From: Galactobacter sp.
Lineage (GTDB): Bacteria > Actinomycetota > Actinomycetes > Actinomycetales > Micrococcaceae
DNA: 15,195 nucleotides
Direction of reading: 5' to 3'
Assembly (NCBI GenBank): GCA_022712075.1
Contig: JALAHE010000234.1
Location: 1-15,195, forward strand
Each line of letters starts with the position of its first letter. Within the stretch, counting starts at the first letter, position 1. The notes under the pieces were generated by a model. The model saw only the letters and a program-made list of their open reading frames with translations. It was not told the DNA's origin and made no database searches. Positions 6,406 to 13,394 of this stretch are shown piece by piece. Both the position numbers and the translations under genes were made by a program.

Positions 6406-6417
6406 GCCCCCATTCTA
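6406..6417 (-). promoter_or_regulatory. -10 box of the RDD gene, leaderless arrangement
   Basis: On the minus strand TAGAAT (6417-6412) lies exactly 6 bases before the ATG. The sequence ACCTAGAATGGGGGC-ATG is nearly identical to ACCTAGAATGGGGCC-ATG before the gene at 919. No Shine-Dalgarno sequence is present and no clear -35 box is seen. Confidence 0.6.
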
Positions 6418-6460
6418 GGTGAGCGGGACAGTTTCCCCATTTCGGGCCGGCCGCGCCAGT

Positions 6461-6498
6461 GTTACACGCCCGAAACACCCGGGACACCGTCAAGTCAC
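6461..6498 (+). promoter_or_regulatory. Candidate GlnR operator array upstream of glnA
   Basis: Four half-sites follow at an exact 11-bp period: GTTAC (6461), GAAAC (6472), GACAC (6483) and GTCAC (6494), each separated by 6 bases. The first pair fits the actinobacterial GlnR consensus GTnAC-n6-GAAAC perfectly; the second pair is a weak match. The same four-part layout is known from Streptomyces glnA promoters. This suggests glnA is under nitrogen control by a GlnR-type regulator; the regulator itself is not in the window. Confidence 0.6.
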
Positions 6499-6500
6499 CA

Positions 6501-6573
6501 CAACTTCGTAGAGTTGGAACCGCAAACGGGATTCCAAGCCCGGACAGCCACTCTCTCGACACAGGAGCCACTC
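6501..6573 (+). promoter_or_regulatory. glnA promoter, leader and ribosome binding site
   Basis: TAGAGT (6509-6514) is a possible -10 box; no good -35 is seen, as expected for an activator-dependent promoter. Two inverted repeats overlap here: CAACT-n6-AGTTG (6501-6516) around the -10, and TTGGAA (6514-6519) with TTCCAA (6532-6537), which together with inner CCG/CGG can form a bulged hairpin near the start of the message. AGGAG (6563-6567) with a 6-base spacer decides the GTG start at 6574. Confidence 0.5.
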
Positions 6574-7998
6574 GTGTTCACCAGCCCCGAGGAAGTCCTC
6601 GCGTTCATCAAGGACGAGGACGTCAAGTTCGTCGACATTCGCTTCACCGATCTGCCGGGCGTGCAGCAGCACTTCAACGTGCCGGCCAAGTCCGTCGACG
6701 CCGACTTCTTCGTGAACGGCCAGCTCTTCGATGGTTCCTCCATCCGCGGTTTCCAGGGCATCGCCGAGTCGGACATGCAGCTGATCCCCGACGTCAAGAC
6801 CGCCTTCCTGGATCCCTTCCGCCAGGAGAAGACCCTGGCCATGAACTTCTCCATCGTGAACCCGCGCACGGGCGATCCGTACCACCGCGATCCCCGCGGC
6901 GTGGCCGAGCGCGCCGAGGCCTACCTGGCCTCCACCGGCATCGCCGACACCGCGTTCTTCGCGTCCGAGGCCGAGTTCTTCATCTTCGATGACGTGCGCT
7001 ACAACACCGCCTCGCACAACTCCTTCTTCACCGTCGACTCCATCGAGGCCCCGTGGAACACGGGCCGCGAGGAGGAGGGTGGCAACCAGGGCTACAAGAC
7101 CCCCATCCAGGGCGGCTACTTCCCGGTGGCCCCGTTCGACAAGCAGGCCGACCTGCGCGACGAGATCTGCCTGCAGTTGGACGCCGCCGGCCTCGAGGTC
7201 GAGCGCTCCCACCACGAGGTGGGCGCCGCCGGCCAGGCCGTGATCAACTACAAGTTCAACACGCTGACCCACGCGGCCGACGACCTGCTGAAGTTCAAGT
7301 ACATCGTCAAGAACGTGGCGAACGAGTGGGGCAAGTCCGCCACCTTCATGCCGAAGCCGCTGCACGATGACAACGGCTCCGGCATGCACTGCCACCAGTC
7401 GCTGTGGAACGGCGGCGAGCCGCTCTTCTACGACGAGAAGGGCTACGCCAACCTCTCCGACACCGCGCGCTGGTACATCGGCGGCCTGCTCAAGCACGCC
7501 TCCGCCGTCCTGGCCTTCACCAACCCCACGGTGAACTCCTACAAGCGCCTCGTGAAGGGCTTCGAGGCCCCGGACAACATGTTTTACACGCAGGGCAACC
7601 GCTCCGCCGGCATCCGCCTCCCGATCACGGGCTCCAACCCGAATGCCAAGCGCCTCGAGTTCCGCGCCCCCGATGCGTCGTCCAACCCGTACCTGGCCTT
7701 CGCCGCTCAGCTCATGGCCGGCATCGACGGCATCCGCAACCGCATCGAGCCCGCGGAGCCGATCGACAAGGACCTCTACGAGCTCCCCGCCGAGGAGGCC
7801 AAGGACATCCAGAAGGCCCCCGGTTCCCTGGCCGAGGCCCTCGAGGCCCTGCGCGAGGACCACGAGTTCCTGCTCGCCGGCGATGTCTTCACCGAGGACC
7901 TGATCCAGACCTGGATCGACTACAAGTACGACAACGAGGTCACCCCGCTCTCCGCGCGCGTGTCCCCGCTCGAGTTCCAGCTGTACTACGGCGTCTGA
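6574..7998 (+). CDS. glnA: Glutamine synthetase type I (adenylylation-regulated)
   Basis: GlnA makes glutamine from glutamate, ammonia and ATP in the cytoplasm, as a dodecamer. The 474-residue length is that of GSI-beta. Visible family marks are FDGSSIRGF (Asp53), EAEFFIFDD and HHEVGAAGQ metal ligands, the ATP-binding KPLHDDNGSGMHCHQS, NRSAGIRLP and RLEFRAPDAS. The regulatory tyrosine is Tyr402 in KDLYELPAEE, the site adenylylated by GlnE, encoded downstream on the other strand. The start is GTG at 6574 because AGGAG lies 6 bases before it and MFTSPEEVLAFI matches the usual N-terminus; the open frame extending upstream to 5983 reads through the RDD gene in antisense and is not coding. It is a single-gene unit with its own terminator and a candidate GlnR-controlled promoter. 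Confidence 0.98.
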   Translation: MFTSPEEVLAFIKDEDVKFVDIRFTDLPGVQQHFNVPAKSVDADFFVNGQLFDGSSIRGFQGIAESDMQLIPDVKTAFLDPFRQEKTLAMNFSIVNPRTGDPYHRDPRGVAERAEAYLASTGIADTAFFASEAEFFIFDDVRYNTASHNSFFTVDSIEAPWNTGREEEGGNQGYKTPIQGGYFPVAPFDKQADLRDEICLQLDAAGLEVERSHHEVGAAGQAVINYKFNTLTHAADDLLKFKYIVKNVANEWGKSATFMPKPLHDDNGSGMHCHQSLWNGGEPLFYDEKGYANLSDTARWYIGGLLKHASAVLAFTNPTVNSYKRLVKGFEAPDNMFYTQGNRSAGIRLPITGSNPNAKRLEFRAPDASSNPYLAFAAQLMAGIDGIRNRIEPAEPIDKDLYELPAEEAKDIQKAPGSLAEALEALREDHEFLLAGDVFTEDLIQTWIDYKYDNEVTPLSARVSPLEFQLYYGV

Positions 7999-8021
7999 TC
8001 CTTAGTCCGCCTGACAGCACG

Positions 8022-8065
8022 ACGGCGCTCCTCCCCTTTCGGGGAGGGGCGCCGTTTGGCTTGGG
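8022..8065 (+). terminator. Terminator of glnA
   Basis: A 15-bp stem (8022-8036 with 8041-8055, one G-T wobble, loop TTTC) lies 23 bases after the glnA stop and is followed by TTGGCTT. It sits between convergent genes and may also halt transcripts from the 66-aa protein gene. The bases from 8066 to 8105 show nothing notable. Confidence 0.85.
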
Positions 8066-8105
8066 TGGGGTCGGCGGAGGCGGAGGCTTGGCCTCGTGCG
8101 GCCGC

Positions 8106-8306
8106 TCAGGCCCGCGGAGGGGTCGGCTCCTCCGGCTCGGCTTCGTCCTCATCGTCGCCTGTTCCGAACCACCGGAACGCGAACACCGCGCCGATGACCA
8201 GAAAGGGCAGCGCGACGGCCCAGTTCTTGCTGCCGGCGCCCACGCCGAGGCCGATCACCGCGAAGCCCAGGCCGAGCGCGAGGGACGTTGAGGAAGGTTT
8301 GCTCAT
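8106..8306 (-). CDS. Small two-helix membrane protein with acidic tail
   Basis: This 66-residue protein has two hydrophobic segments (about 7-24 and 29-46) separated by a short GAGSKN turn, and an acidic C-terminal tail (GDDEDEAEPEEP). It ends with PTPPRA. Its codon use is GC-rich like the neighbours, which supports it being real. The ATG at 8306 has GGAGGGC immediately before it, a usable though close ribosome binding site. It resembles many short hypothetical membrane proteins of actinobacteria; I do not recognise a function. It converges on glnA and diverges from the gene at 8403, with a 96-bp gap. Confidence 0.72.
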   Translation of the reverse strand: MSKPSSTSLALGLGFAVIGLGVGAGSKNWAVALPFLVIGAVFAFRWFGTGDDEDEAEPEEPTPPRA

Positions 8307-8402
8307 GCCCTCCAGCCCATCATCCGGCTCGCCGCCTGCGCATCGCCCGTGCGGATGACTGTGTGGCCAGTGAGGAGCCGGACTCGCTAGTGCTGTGACA
8401 GC

Positions 8403-8993
8403 ATGACAAGCATGACGATCCGGTTGAGCAGCATCGAGGCGCGGTGGAACGACGCAGACGACGCCGCCGAACTGTGGGTGGATGGCCGGTCAGTGATCGA
8501 CATGTTCAAGGGTTCAGGCCCCGAGAAGCCGGATGGCATCTCCCCCTTCGCCCGTCGACACGCGAAGTCGTGCGTACTTCAGAGCCTCGCCAGCTATGGC
8601 GAGCCGTCGGTGCGGGGGAACGCCGAGCTGCCCCCAGGAGTGCTGGAGCTGGCCGTGTGTTCAGCCTGCGCGGATTGGCGGTGCGGTTCCTTCTCGGTCC
8701 GCCTCAAGCGTGACGGCGAATTCGTCGAGTGGTTCTCTCCGAATTGGGCTTTTCCTGACATGGACGACGCCGACTTCGAGCAAGAGCCCTTCGAACCGGG
8801 CGATCCGATGTCCTGGTTCCCGCAACGGCTGACCTTCAGGGCGCCGGAGTACGACGCCGCGCTCGACAAGCTGGAAGCGCTCATGGTGGAGCATCCGTGG
8901 CCCGTCCTGTCCGAACTTGCCTCCAAGCCGAGTCGGTTGCGCAGCTGGTTCACGAGGCTGCGCCGCCAGGTCGCGGCGACGCCGAGCGAGTAG
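8403..8993 (+). CDS. Orphan hypothetical protein with CxxCxxxxCG motif
   Basis: This is a 196-residue soluble, acidic protein. The central region carries CSACADWRCG (Cys86, Cys89, Cys94) followed by SFSVRLKRDGEFVEWF. The cysteine motif followed by a beta-hairpin and a W-rich strand resembles a common actinobacterial hypothetical family I remember with CPxCxDLGCG and a later FDRxxYEAAL-like helix (here FRAPEYDAALDKLEAL, 145-160). The three cysteines could bind metal, but the family's function is unknown to me. The C-terminal 30 residues are basic and Trp/Arg-rich. About a fifth of the codons in the first 80 end in A or T (tca, ttg-type, gaa, cga), clearly more than in glnA or glnE, so recent acquisition is plausible. 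Start ATG 8403 or 8412 (Met4); no ribosome binding site precedes either, and a weak TAGTGC (8388-8393) may be a -10. It ends only 14 bp from the convergent pabB stop. Confidence 0.8.
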   Translation: MTSMTIRLSSIEARWNDADDAAELWVDGRSVIDMFKGSGPEKPDGISPFARRHAKSCVLQSLASYGEPSVRGNAELPPGVLELAVCSACADWRCGSFSVRLKRDGEFVEWFSPNWAFPDMDDADFEQEPFEPGDPMSWFPQRLTFRAPEYDAALDKLEALMVEHPWPVLSELASKPSRLRSWFTRLRRQVAATPSE

Positions 8994-9007
8994 TTCGGCT
9001 CGTGCGG

Positions 9008-10363
9008 CTACCGCCGCAATGCAGCGAGCGTGGCGCGGGCCTTGAGCTGCGCCTCGGCCCACTCGGCCGCCGGCACGGAGTCCGCGGTGATCCCGCCGCC
9101 CACGCCGATCATGGCGCGCTCCGGCGTGATGACGGCGCAGCGGATGCTCATCGCGAGGTCGAGGGAGCCGCCGGCGCCGATCCAGCCGAACGCGCCGGAG
9201 TACACGCCGCGCCCGCCCGGCTCCAGCGACGCCGCGATCTGCGCCGCCCGGCGCTTGGGAGCCCCCGTCATGGACGTGCCCGGCGCGAGCGAGGAGAGCA
9301 CCTCGAGCACGCTGGCGCCTGGGCGCAGCCGCCCGCGGACCTCGGAGACGAGCTGGTGCACGGCCGGGTAGCTCTCCACCTCGCGGAAGCGCTGCACGGC
9401 CACCGAGCCGGGCTCGCACACGCGCGAGAGGTCGTTGCGCGCCACGTCCACGACCATCAGGTTCTCGGCCAGCTCCTTGGGATCCGCTGCAAGCTCCGCC
9501 GCCAGCGCGGCGTCCTCGGCGGGCGTGGCCCCGCGCGGGCGCGTGCCCTTGATGGGGATGGTCGTGGCGGTGCCGCCGCCGTCCACGCGCAGGAAGAGCT
9601 CGGGCGAGGCCGCGACGAGGCACACCTCGCCGATCCTGATGAGGCCCAGGTGGTGCGTGGGGTGCGCCGCGCGCAGCGCGAGGAACGTCTCGAGCCCGTC
9701 GAACGAGCCGGGCACGTCCACGGCCGTCGTCAGGCAGACCACGTAGGCGTCGCCGTCCGCTATCCGGGCGAGGATCTCGCGCACGGCGCGGGCGTAACTC
9801 TCGCCGTCGCCGCGCCACGCTGGCGCGTGGGGCGCCCGGGAGCCCTGCGCCGGCGCGGAGGGCACGACGTCGCTCTGCCGGGTCCCCTGGGCGGCCTCCA
9901 AGGCCGCTCGGAGCCTGTCCTCGGCGGCGGCCCGCTGGGAGGCGAGGCCGGCCTCCCAGCCGGGCCCCTCGCCGTCGGGCAGGGCCTGGCCTGCGGTCCC
10001 TGCGGGTCCGTCCAAGCCGCTTGGGGACTCCTGCACCCAGCGGGCCTGGCCCGCCTCGAAGCGCAAGGCCCCGCGCACGCGCAGGAATGATGTGGCCGGC
10101 TCGTTGACCGATCCGAGGCCCAGCCGTCCTAGCATCCACGCGAAGTCGATGAAGCCCACCCAGCCGAGGCCGGGCTCGGAGGCGGCGGCGCCGGCGGGCA
10201 GGGAGGCCATGGCGGCCTCCCACTCCCCCACGCCGACGCGCTCGCCCGTGCCGATCACCGACACCCCGGAGGCGGCGTCCTCGAGCCAGGCGAGGTCGGT
10301 GCGGGCCTCCCAAAGCGCGCGGGCGTAGAGCGCCGGGGCGTCCGGCGGGGGCAGAGGGTTCAC
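9008..10363 (-). CDS. pabB: Aminodeoxychorismate synthase component I
   Basis: PabB aminates chorismate with ammonia supplied by a PabA glutaminase, leading to p-aminobenzoate and folate. The 451-residue length fits. The chorismate-binding domain fills the C-terminal two thirds: PIKGTRPRG with Lys272 (the lysine typical of PabB; anthranilate synthase has Ala there), ENLMVVDVARNDLSRV, and MTGAPKRRA. The start is GTG at 10363, whose GTGA overlaps the glnE stop TGA (10362-10360); the frame is open further upstream, but that part overlaps glnE and reads as noise. No Shine-Dalgarno sequence is visible, so translation probably depends on glnE. It is the last gene of the glnA2-glnE-pabB unit. No pabA or pabC is in the window. 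Isochorismate or anthranilate synthase is less likely because of the Lys. Confidence 0.93.
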   Translation of the reverse strand: MNPLPPPDAPALYARALWEARTDLAWLEDAASGVSVIGTGERVGVGEWEAAMASLPAGAAASEPGLGWVGFIDFAWMLGRLGLGSVNEPATSFLRVRGALRFEAGQARWVQESPSGLDGPAGTAGQALPDGEGPGWEAGLASQRAAAEDRLRAALEAAQGTRQSDVVPSAPAQGSRAPHAPAWRGDGESYARAVREILARIADGDAYVVCLTTAVDVPGSFDGLETFLALRAAHPTHHLGLIRIGEVCLVAASPELFLRVDGGGTATTIPIKGTRPRGATPAEDAALAAELAADPKELAENLMVVDVARNDLSRVCEPGSVAVQRFREVESYPAVHQLVSEVRGRLRPGASVLEVLSSLAPGTSMTGAPKRRAAQIAASLEPGGRGVYSGAFGWIGAGGSLDLAMSIRCAVITPERAMIGVGGGITADSVPAAEWAEAQLKARATLAALRR

Positions 10364-13300
10364 GACGCGTCCGGATAGAAGAAGGCCTCGAAGTCCGCCC
10401 GGGCGTGGCGCGCCGTGCGCATCCAGTCCTCCTCGAGCGCGGCCGCCTTGTCCTTGCCATAGCCCGTCCACTGCGCCACTGCACGCAGCTCCTGGCGGTT
10501 GGTGGGCAGGGAATCGGAGGCGCGGCCCGTGCAGGCCACCACGGCCGACCGGGCGTCGGTGGCCAGGAGCCAGGCGTCCTCGAGCGCGCGGGCGGCCTCG
10601 GGGTCAAGCAGACCGGCCTCGGTCGCTGCGCGCAGTGCGTCGAGCGTGCCCGTCACCCGCAGCGCGGGAACCTCGGCGGCGTGGCGCAGCTGCAGGGTCT
10701 GGGCCACCCACTCGACGTCGGAGAGCCCGCCGGGACCCAGCTTGAGGTGGCGCTTGGGGTCGGCGCCGCGCGGGAGCCGCTCCCCCTCCACGCGAGCCTT
10801 CATGCGGCGGATCTCCATGGTCTGGGCCTCGCTCAGCCCGCGCTCGTAGCGCACGGGGTCGATGGCCTCGATGAAGGCCTCGGCGAGCGAATCGTCGCCG
10901 GCGAGCGGCCGTGCGCGCAACAGCGCCTGGCGCTCCCACGTGGCGGCCCATCGCTCGTAGTACTCGCGGTAGGAATCCAGCGTTCGCACGAGCGCGCCTT
11001 GGCGGCCCTCCGGCCGCAGATCCGCATCCAGCTGGAGGCGCCGCTCGGCCTGCACCGCCGGGGTCAGCGGGCGCTGCAGCAGCGCGCCCACGGCCTGGGC
11101 CAGGCGCAGGGCCTGCCCGGCGGCCTCCTCCTCGACCGCGCCGTCCAGCGGCCGGTGCACGTAGAGAACGTCGGCGTCTGAACCGTAGCCGATCTCGCGG
11201 CCGCCCTGGCGCCCCATGGCCACCACCAGCAGGCGCGTGTGTTCGCCGTGCTCGGCGTACTCCTGCTGCTCGGCCACGCGCAGCGCGCCGAGGATCGTGG
11301 CGCGGTCGACATCGGCGAGGGCGTGCCCCACGCCCTCGGCACCGAGGAGGTCGGCGCCGTCGGCCAAAGCGATGCGCAGCTGCTCGCGGCGGCGCAGAAG
11401 CCGCACGAGGCGCATCCCGGCCTCGGGATCGCTCGCGTGGCGATCCAGCTTGGACGAGATCTCGTTCCACAGTTTCTTGACGCTGCGCGGCACCAGCTCG
11501 GCGTCGTCGCCGAGCCAGGCCGTGGCCTCGGGCGAGACCTCGAGCAGGTCCGTGGCCATGCGCGAGGTGCCAAGGATGCGGCACAGGCGCTCGGCGCCGG
11601 CCGGGGAGTCGCGCAGCATCGCGAGGAACCAGTGGGTGGTGCCGAGCGACTCGGAGAGCCGGCGGAAGCCGAGCAAGGCGGCGTCGGCGTCGACGCCCTC
11701 CGCCATCCAGCCAAGCAGCACCGGCAGCAGCTGGCGCTGCAGGGTCGCCGAGCGGCTGACGCCGGCCGTGAGCGCCTCAATGTGCGCCATGGCCTGGCGG
11801 GGATCCGCGTAGCCGAGCGCCGCGAGGCGGGCCTGCGCGGCCTCGGGGCTCAGGCGCACCTCGTCGTCGCCGAGCCGCGCCGCGGTGGAGAGCAGGGGGC
11901 GGAAGAAGAGCTTCTGATGCAGGCCGCGCACGCGACGCTTGGTGCCCTGCCAGAGCTTTAGGACATCGTCAGCGCTCGTCAGGTCCTTGGCCCCGACCTC
12001 GACCACGCCGCGGGCCAGCACGCGCAGCTGCGCCCCCGCCGTGGGCATGAGGTGGGTGCGGCGCATGTGTTTGAGCTGGATGCGGTGCTCCAGCAGGCGC
12101 AGCTGGCGGTAGTCGCGGCCGAAGTCCTTGGCGTCCTCGCGCGAGATGTACGCCGATTTGGAGAGCGCCTTGAGCGCCGGCAGGGTGCCGCGCACGTGCA
12201 GGGTGTCGTCGATGCGCCCGTGCACGAGCTGGAGCAGCTGGACCGTGAACTCGACGTCGCGCAGGCCGCCGGGGCCCAGCTTGATCTGCCGGTCCACCTC
12301 GGCCGCCGGGATGTTGTCGGTGACGCGCTGGCGCATGTGCTGCACCGACTCCACGAAGCCGGGGCGCTGCGAGGAGGACCAGATGAAGGGCGCCGCCTCG
12401 GCCTCGTAGGCCGCACCGAGCGCGCGGTCGCCCGCGATGGTGCGGGCCTTGAGCAGGGCCTGGAACTCCCAGTCGTGGGCCCAGCGCTTCCAGTAGCTCA
12501 CGTGGGATTCGAGGGTGCGCGAGAGCGCGCCGTCCTTGCCCTCGGGACGCAGGTTGGCGTCCAGCTCCCACAGCGCGGGCTCGACGCCGGGCGAAGACAC
12601 GGCCTTGGTGGTCGCCTTGATGAGCTGGGCGGCCAGCGTCGCGGAGGCCGCCTCGGTGGCCTCGTCCGTTCCCTCGCGCACCGAGTGCACGTAGATGACG
12701 TCGACGTCGGAGATGTAGTTCAGCTCGCGGGCACCGCACTTGCCCATGCCGATGACGGCGAGGCGCACGGCATCGAGGTCAAGCCCGGGGTTGGCGGCGG
12801 CCACCTCGGCGCGGGCGATCGCGAGCGCGCCCTCCACCGCCGCGGCGGCGAGGTCGGCGAGCTCCACGGCGACCCAGCCCACGGCGGCCGTGGGGTCGGC
12901 CGCGCAGACATCGCGCGTCGCGAGGTCAACGAGGGCGGCCCGATAGGCCACGCGCAGCGCGGCAGCCCCTTCGGTGCCCACGAGACCCGCGACCGGGGTC
13001 TCGGCGTCGGGATCGGCGCCCACTGCCACGAGGAGCTCGGAGCGGACGTGCTCCGCCTCGGCGGCGATGAACTCGAGCTCGCGGGTCAGCGCGAGCAGAC
13101 CCAGGTGCTCCGGGTGCCGCGCCAGGAAGTCGCCGAGCGCCTCGGAGGCGCCCAGCAGGCGGAACAGCGGGTGGTGGGCCATGACGTCGTCCGCCAACTC
13201 CACCACGCGCGGCTCGCGCTCGGCGATGCGCAGCAGGCCCATGAGCGCCTGGTCGGGATCGGCGGCGAGCGCCAAGCCCTTGACGAGGCGCTCCGGGTCG

Positions 13301-13392
13301 GCGCCCTCAAACTCGCGCGAGCCGAGCAGCCGCTCGGCCCGCTCGACGTCGAGCAGGCCGGCGGCGATCAGCTGGCGCCTCGAGAGAGCCAC
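10360..13392 (-). CDS. glnE: Bifunctional glutamine synthetase adenylyltransferase/deadenylase
   Basis: GlnE adds AMP to, and removes it from, the regulatory tyrosine of GlnA. The 1010-residue protein has two nucleotidyltransferase domains. The first has GMGKCGARELNYISDVDV at about 215-232 (deadenylylating half in the E. coli enzyme), the second has AMGRQGGREIGYGSDADV at about 724-741 (adenylylating half). Each is followed by an ANLRPEG or ADLRPEG repeat and a KLGPGGLRDVE or KLGPGGLSDVE helical-linker motif, showing the internal duplication. GTG at 13392 (MALSRRQLIAAG) is chosen because it lies 2 bases after the glnA2 stop and homologous sequence begins there; the frame runs open to 13842 inside glnA2. 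No ribosome binding site is evident, so coupling to glnA2 is likely. Its stop overlaps the pabB start. Confidence 0.97.
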   Translation of the reverse strand: MALSRRQLIAAGLLDVERAERLLGSREFEGADPERLVKGLALAADPDQALMGLLRIAEREPRVVELADDVMAHHPLFRLLGASEALGDFLARHPEHLGLLALTRELEFIAAEAEHVRSELLVAVGADPDAETPVAGLVGTEGAAALRVAYRAALVDLATRDVCAADPTAAVGWVAVELADLAAAAVEGALAIARAEVAAANPGLDLDAVRLAVIGMGKCGARELNYISDVDVIYVHSVREGTDEATEAASATLAAQLIKATTKAVSSPGVEPALWELDANLRPEGKDGALSRTLESHVSYWKRWAHDWEFQALLKARTIAGDRALGAAYEAEAAPFIWSSSQRPGFVESVQHMRQRVTDNIPAAEVDRQIKLGPGGLRDVEFTVQLLQLVHGRIDDTLHVRGTLPALKALSKSAYISREDAKDFGRDYRQLRLLEHRIQLKHMRRTHLMPTAGAQLRVLARGVVEVGAKDLTSADDVLKLWQGTKRRVRGLHQKLFFRPLLSTAARLGDDEVRLSPEAAQARLAALGYADPRQAMAHIEALTAGVSRSATLQRQLLPVLLGWMAEGVDADAALLGFRRLSESLGTTHWFLAMLRDSPAGAERLCRILGTSRMATDLLEVSPEATAWLGDDAELVPRSVKKLWNEISSKLDRHASDPEAGMRLVRLLRRREQLRIALADGADLLGAEGVGHALADVDRATILGALRVAEQQEYAEHGEHTRLLVVAMGRQGGREIGYGSDADVLYVHRPLDGAVEEEAAGQALRLAQAVGALLQRPLTPAVQAERRLQLDADLRPEGRQGALVRTLDSYREYYERWAATWERQALLRARPLAGDDSLAEAFIEAIDPVRYERGLSEAQTMEIRRMKARVEGERLPRGADPKRHLKLGPGGLSDVEWVAQTLQLRHAAEVPALRVTGTLDALRAATEAGLLDPEAARALEDAWLLATDARSAVVACTGRASDSLPTNRQELRAVAQWTGYGKDKAAALEEDWMRTARHARADFEAFFYPDAS

Positions 13393-13394
13393 TA

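Noticed and set aside
5983..6573. Long open extension in frame upstream of glnA, partly antisense to the RDD gene
   Set aside because: It has no start with a ribosome binding site, overlaps a well-supported RDD gene, and the glnA start is fixed by AGGAG and the usual N-terminus at 6574.
6490..7863. 457-codon minus-strand frame opposite glnA
   Set aside because: It is the antisense shadow of a highly conserved gene; no start signals and no family motifs.
8661..10607. 648-codon minus-strand frame overlapping pabB and the 8403 gene
   Set aside because: Composition is Arg/Pro/Ala repeats typical of an out-of-frame read of GC-rich DNA; PabB motifs are in another frame.
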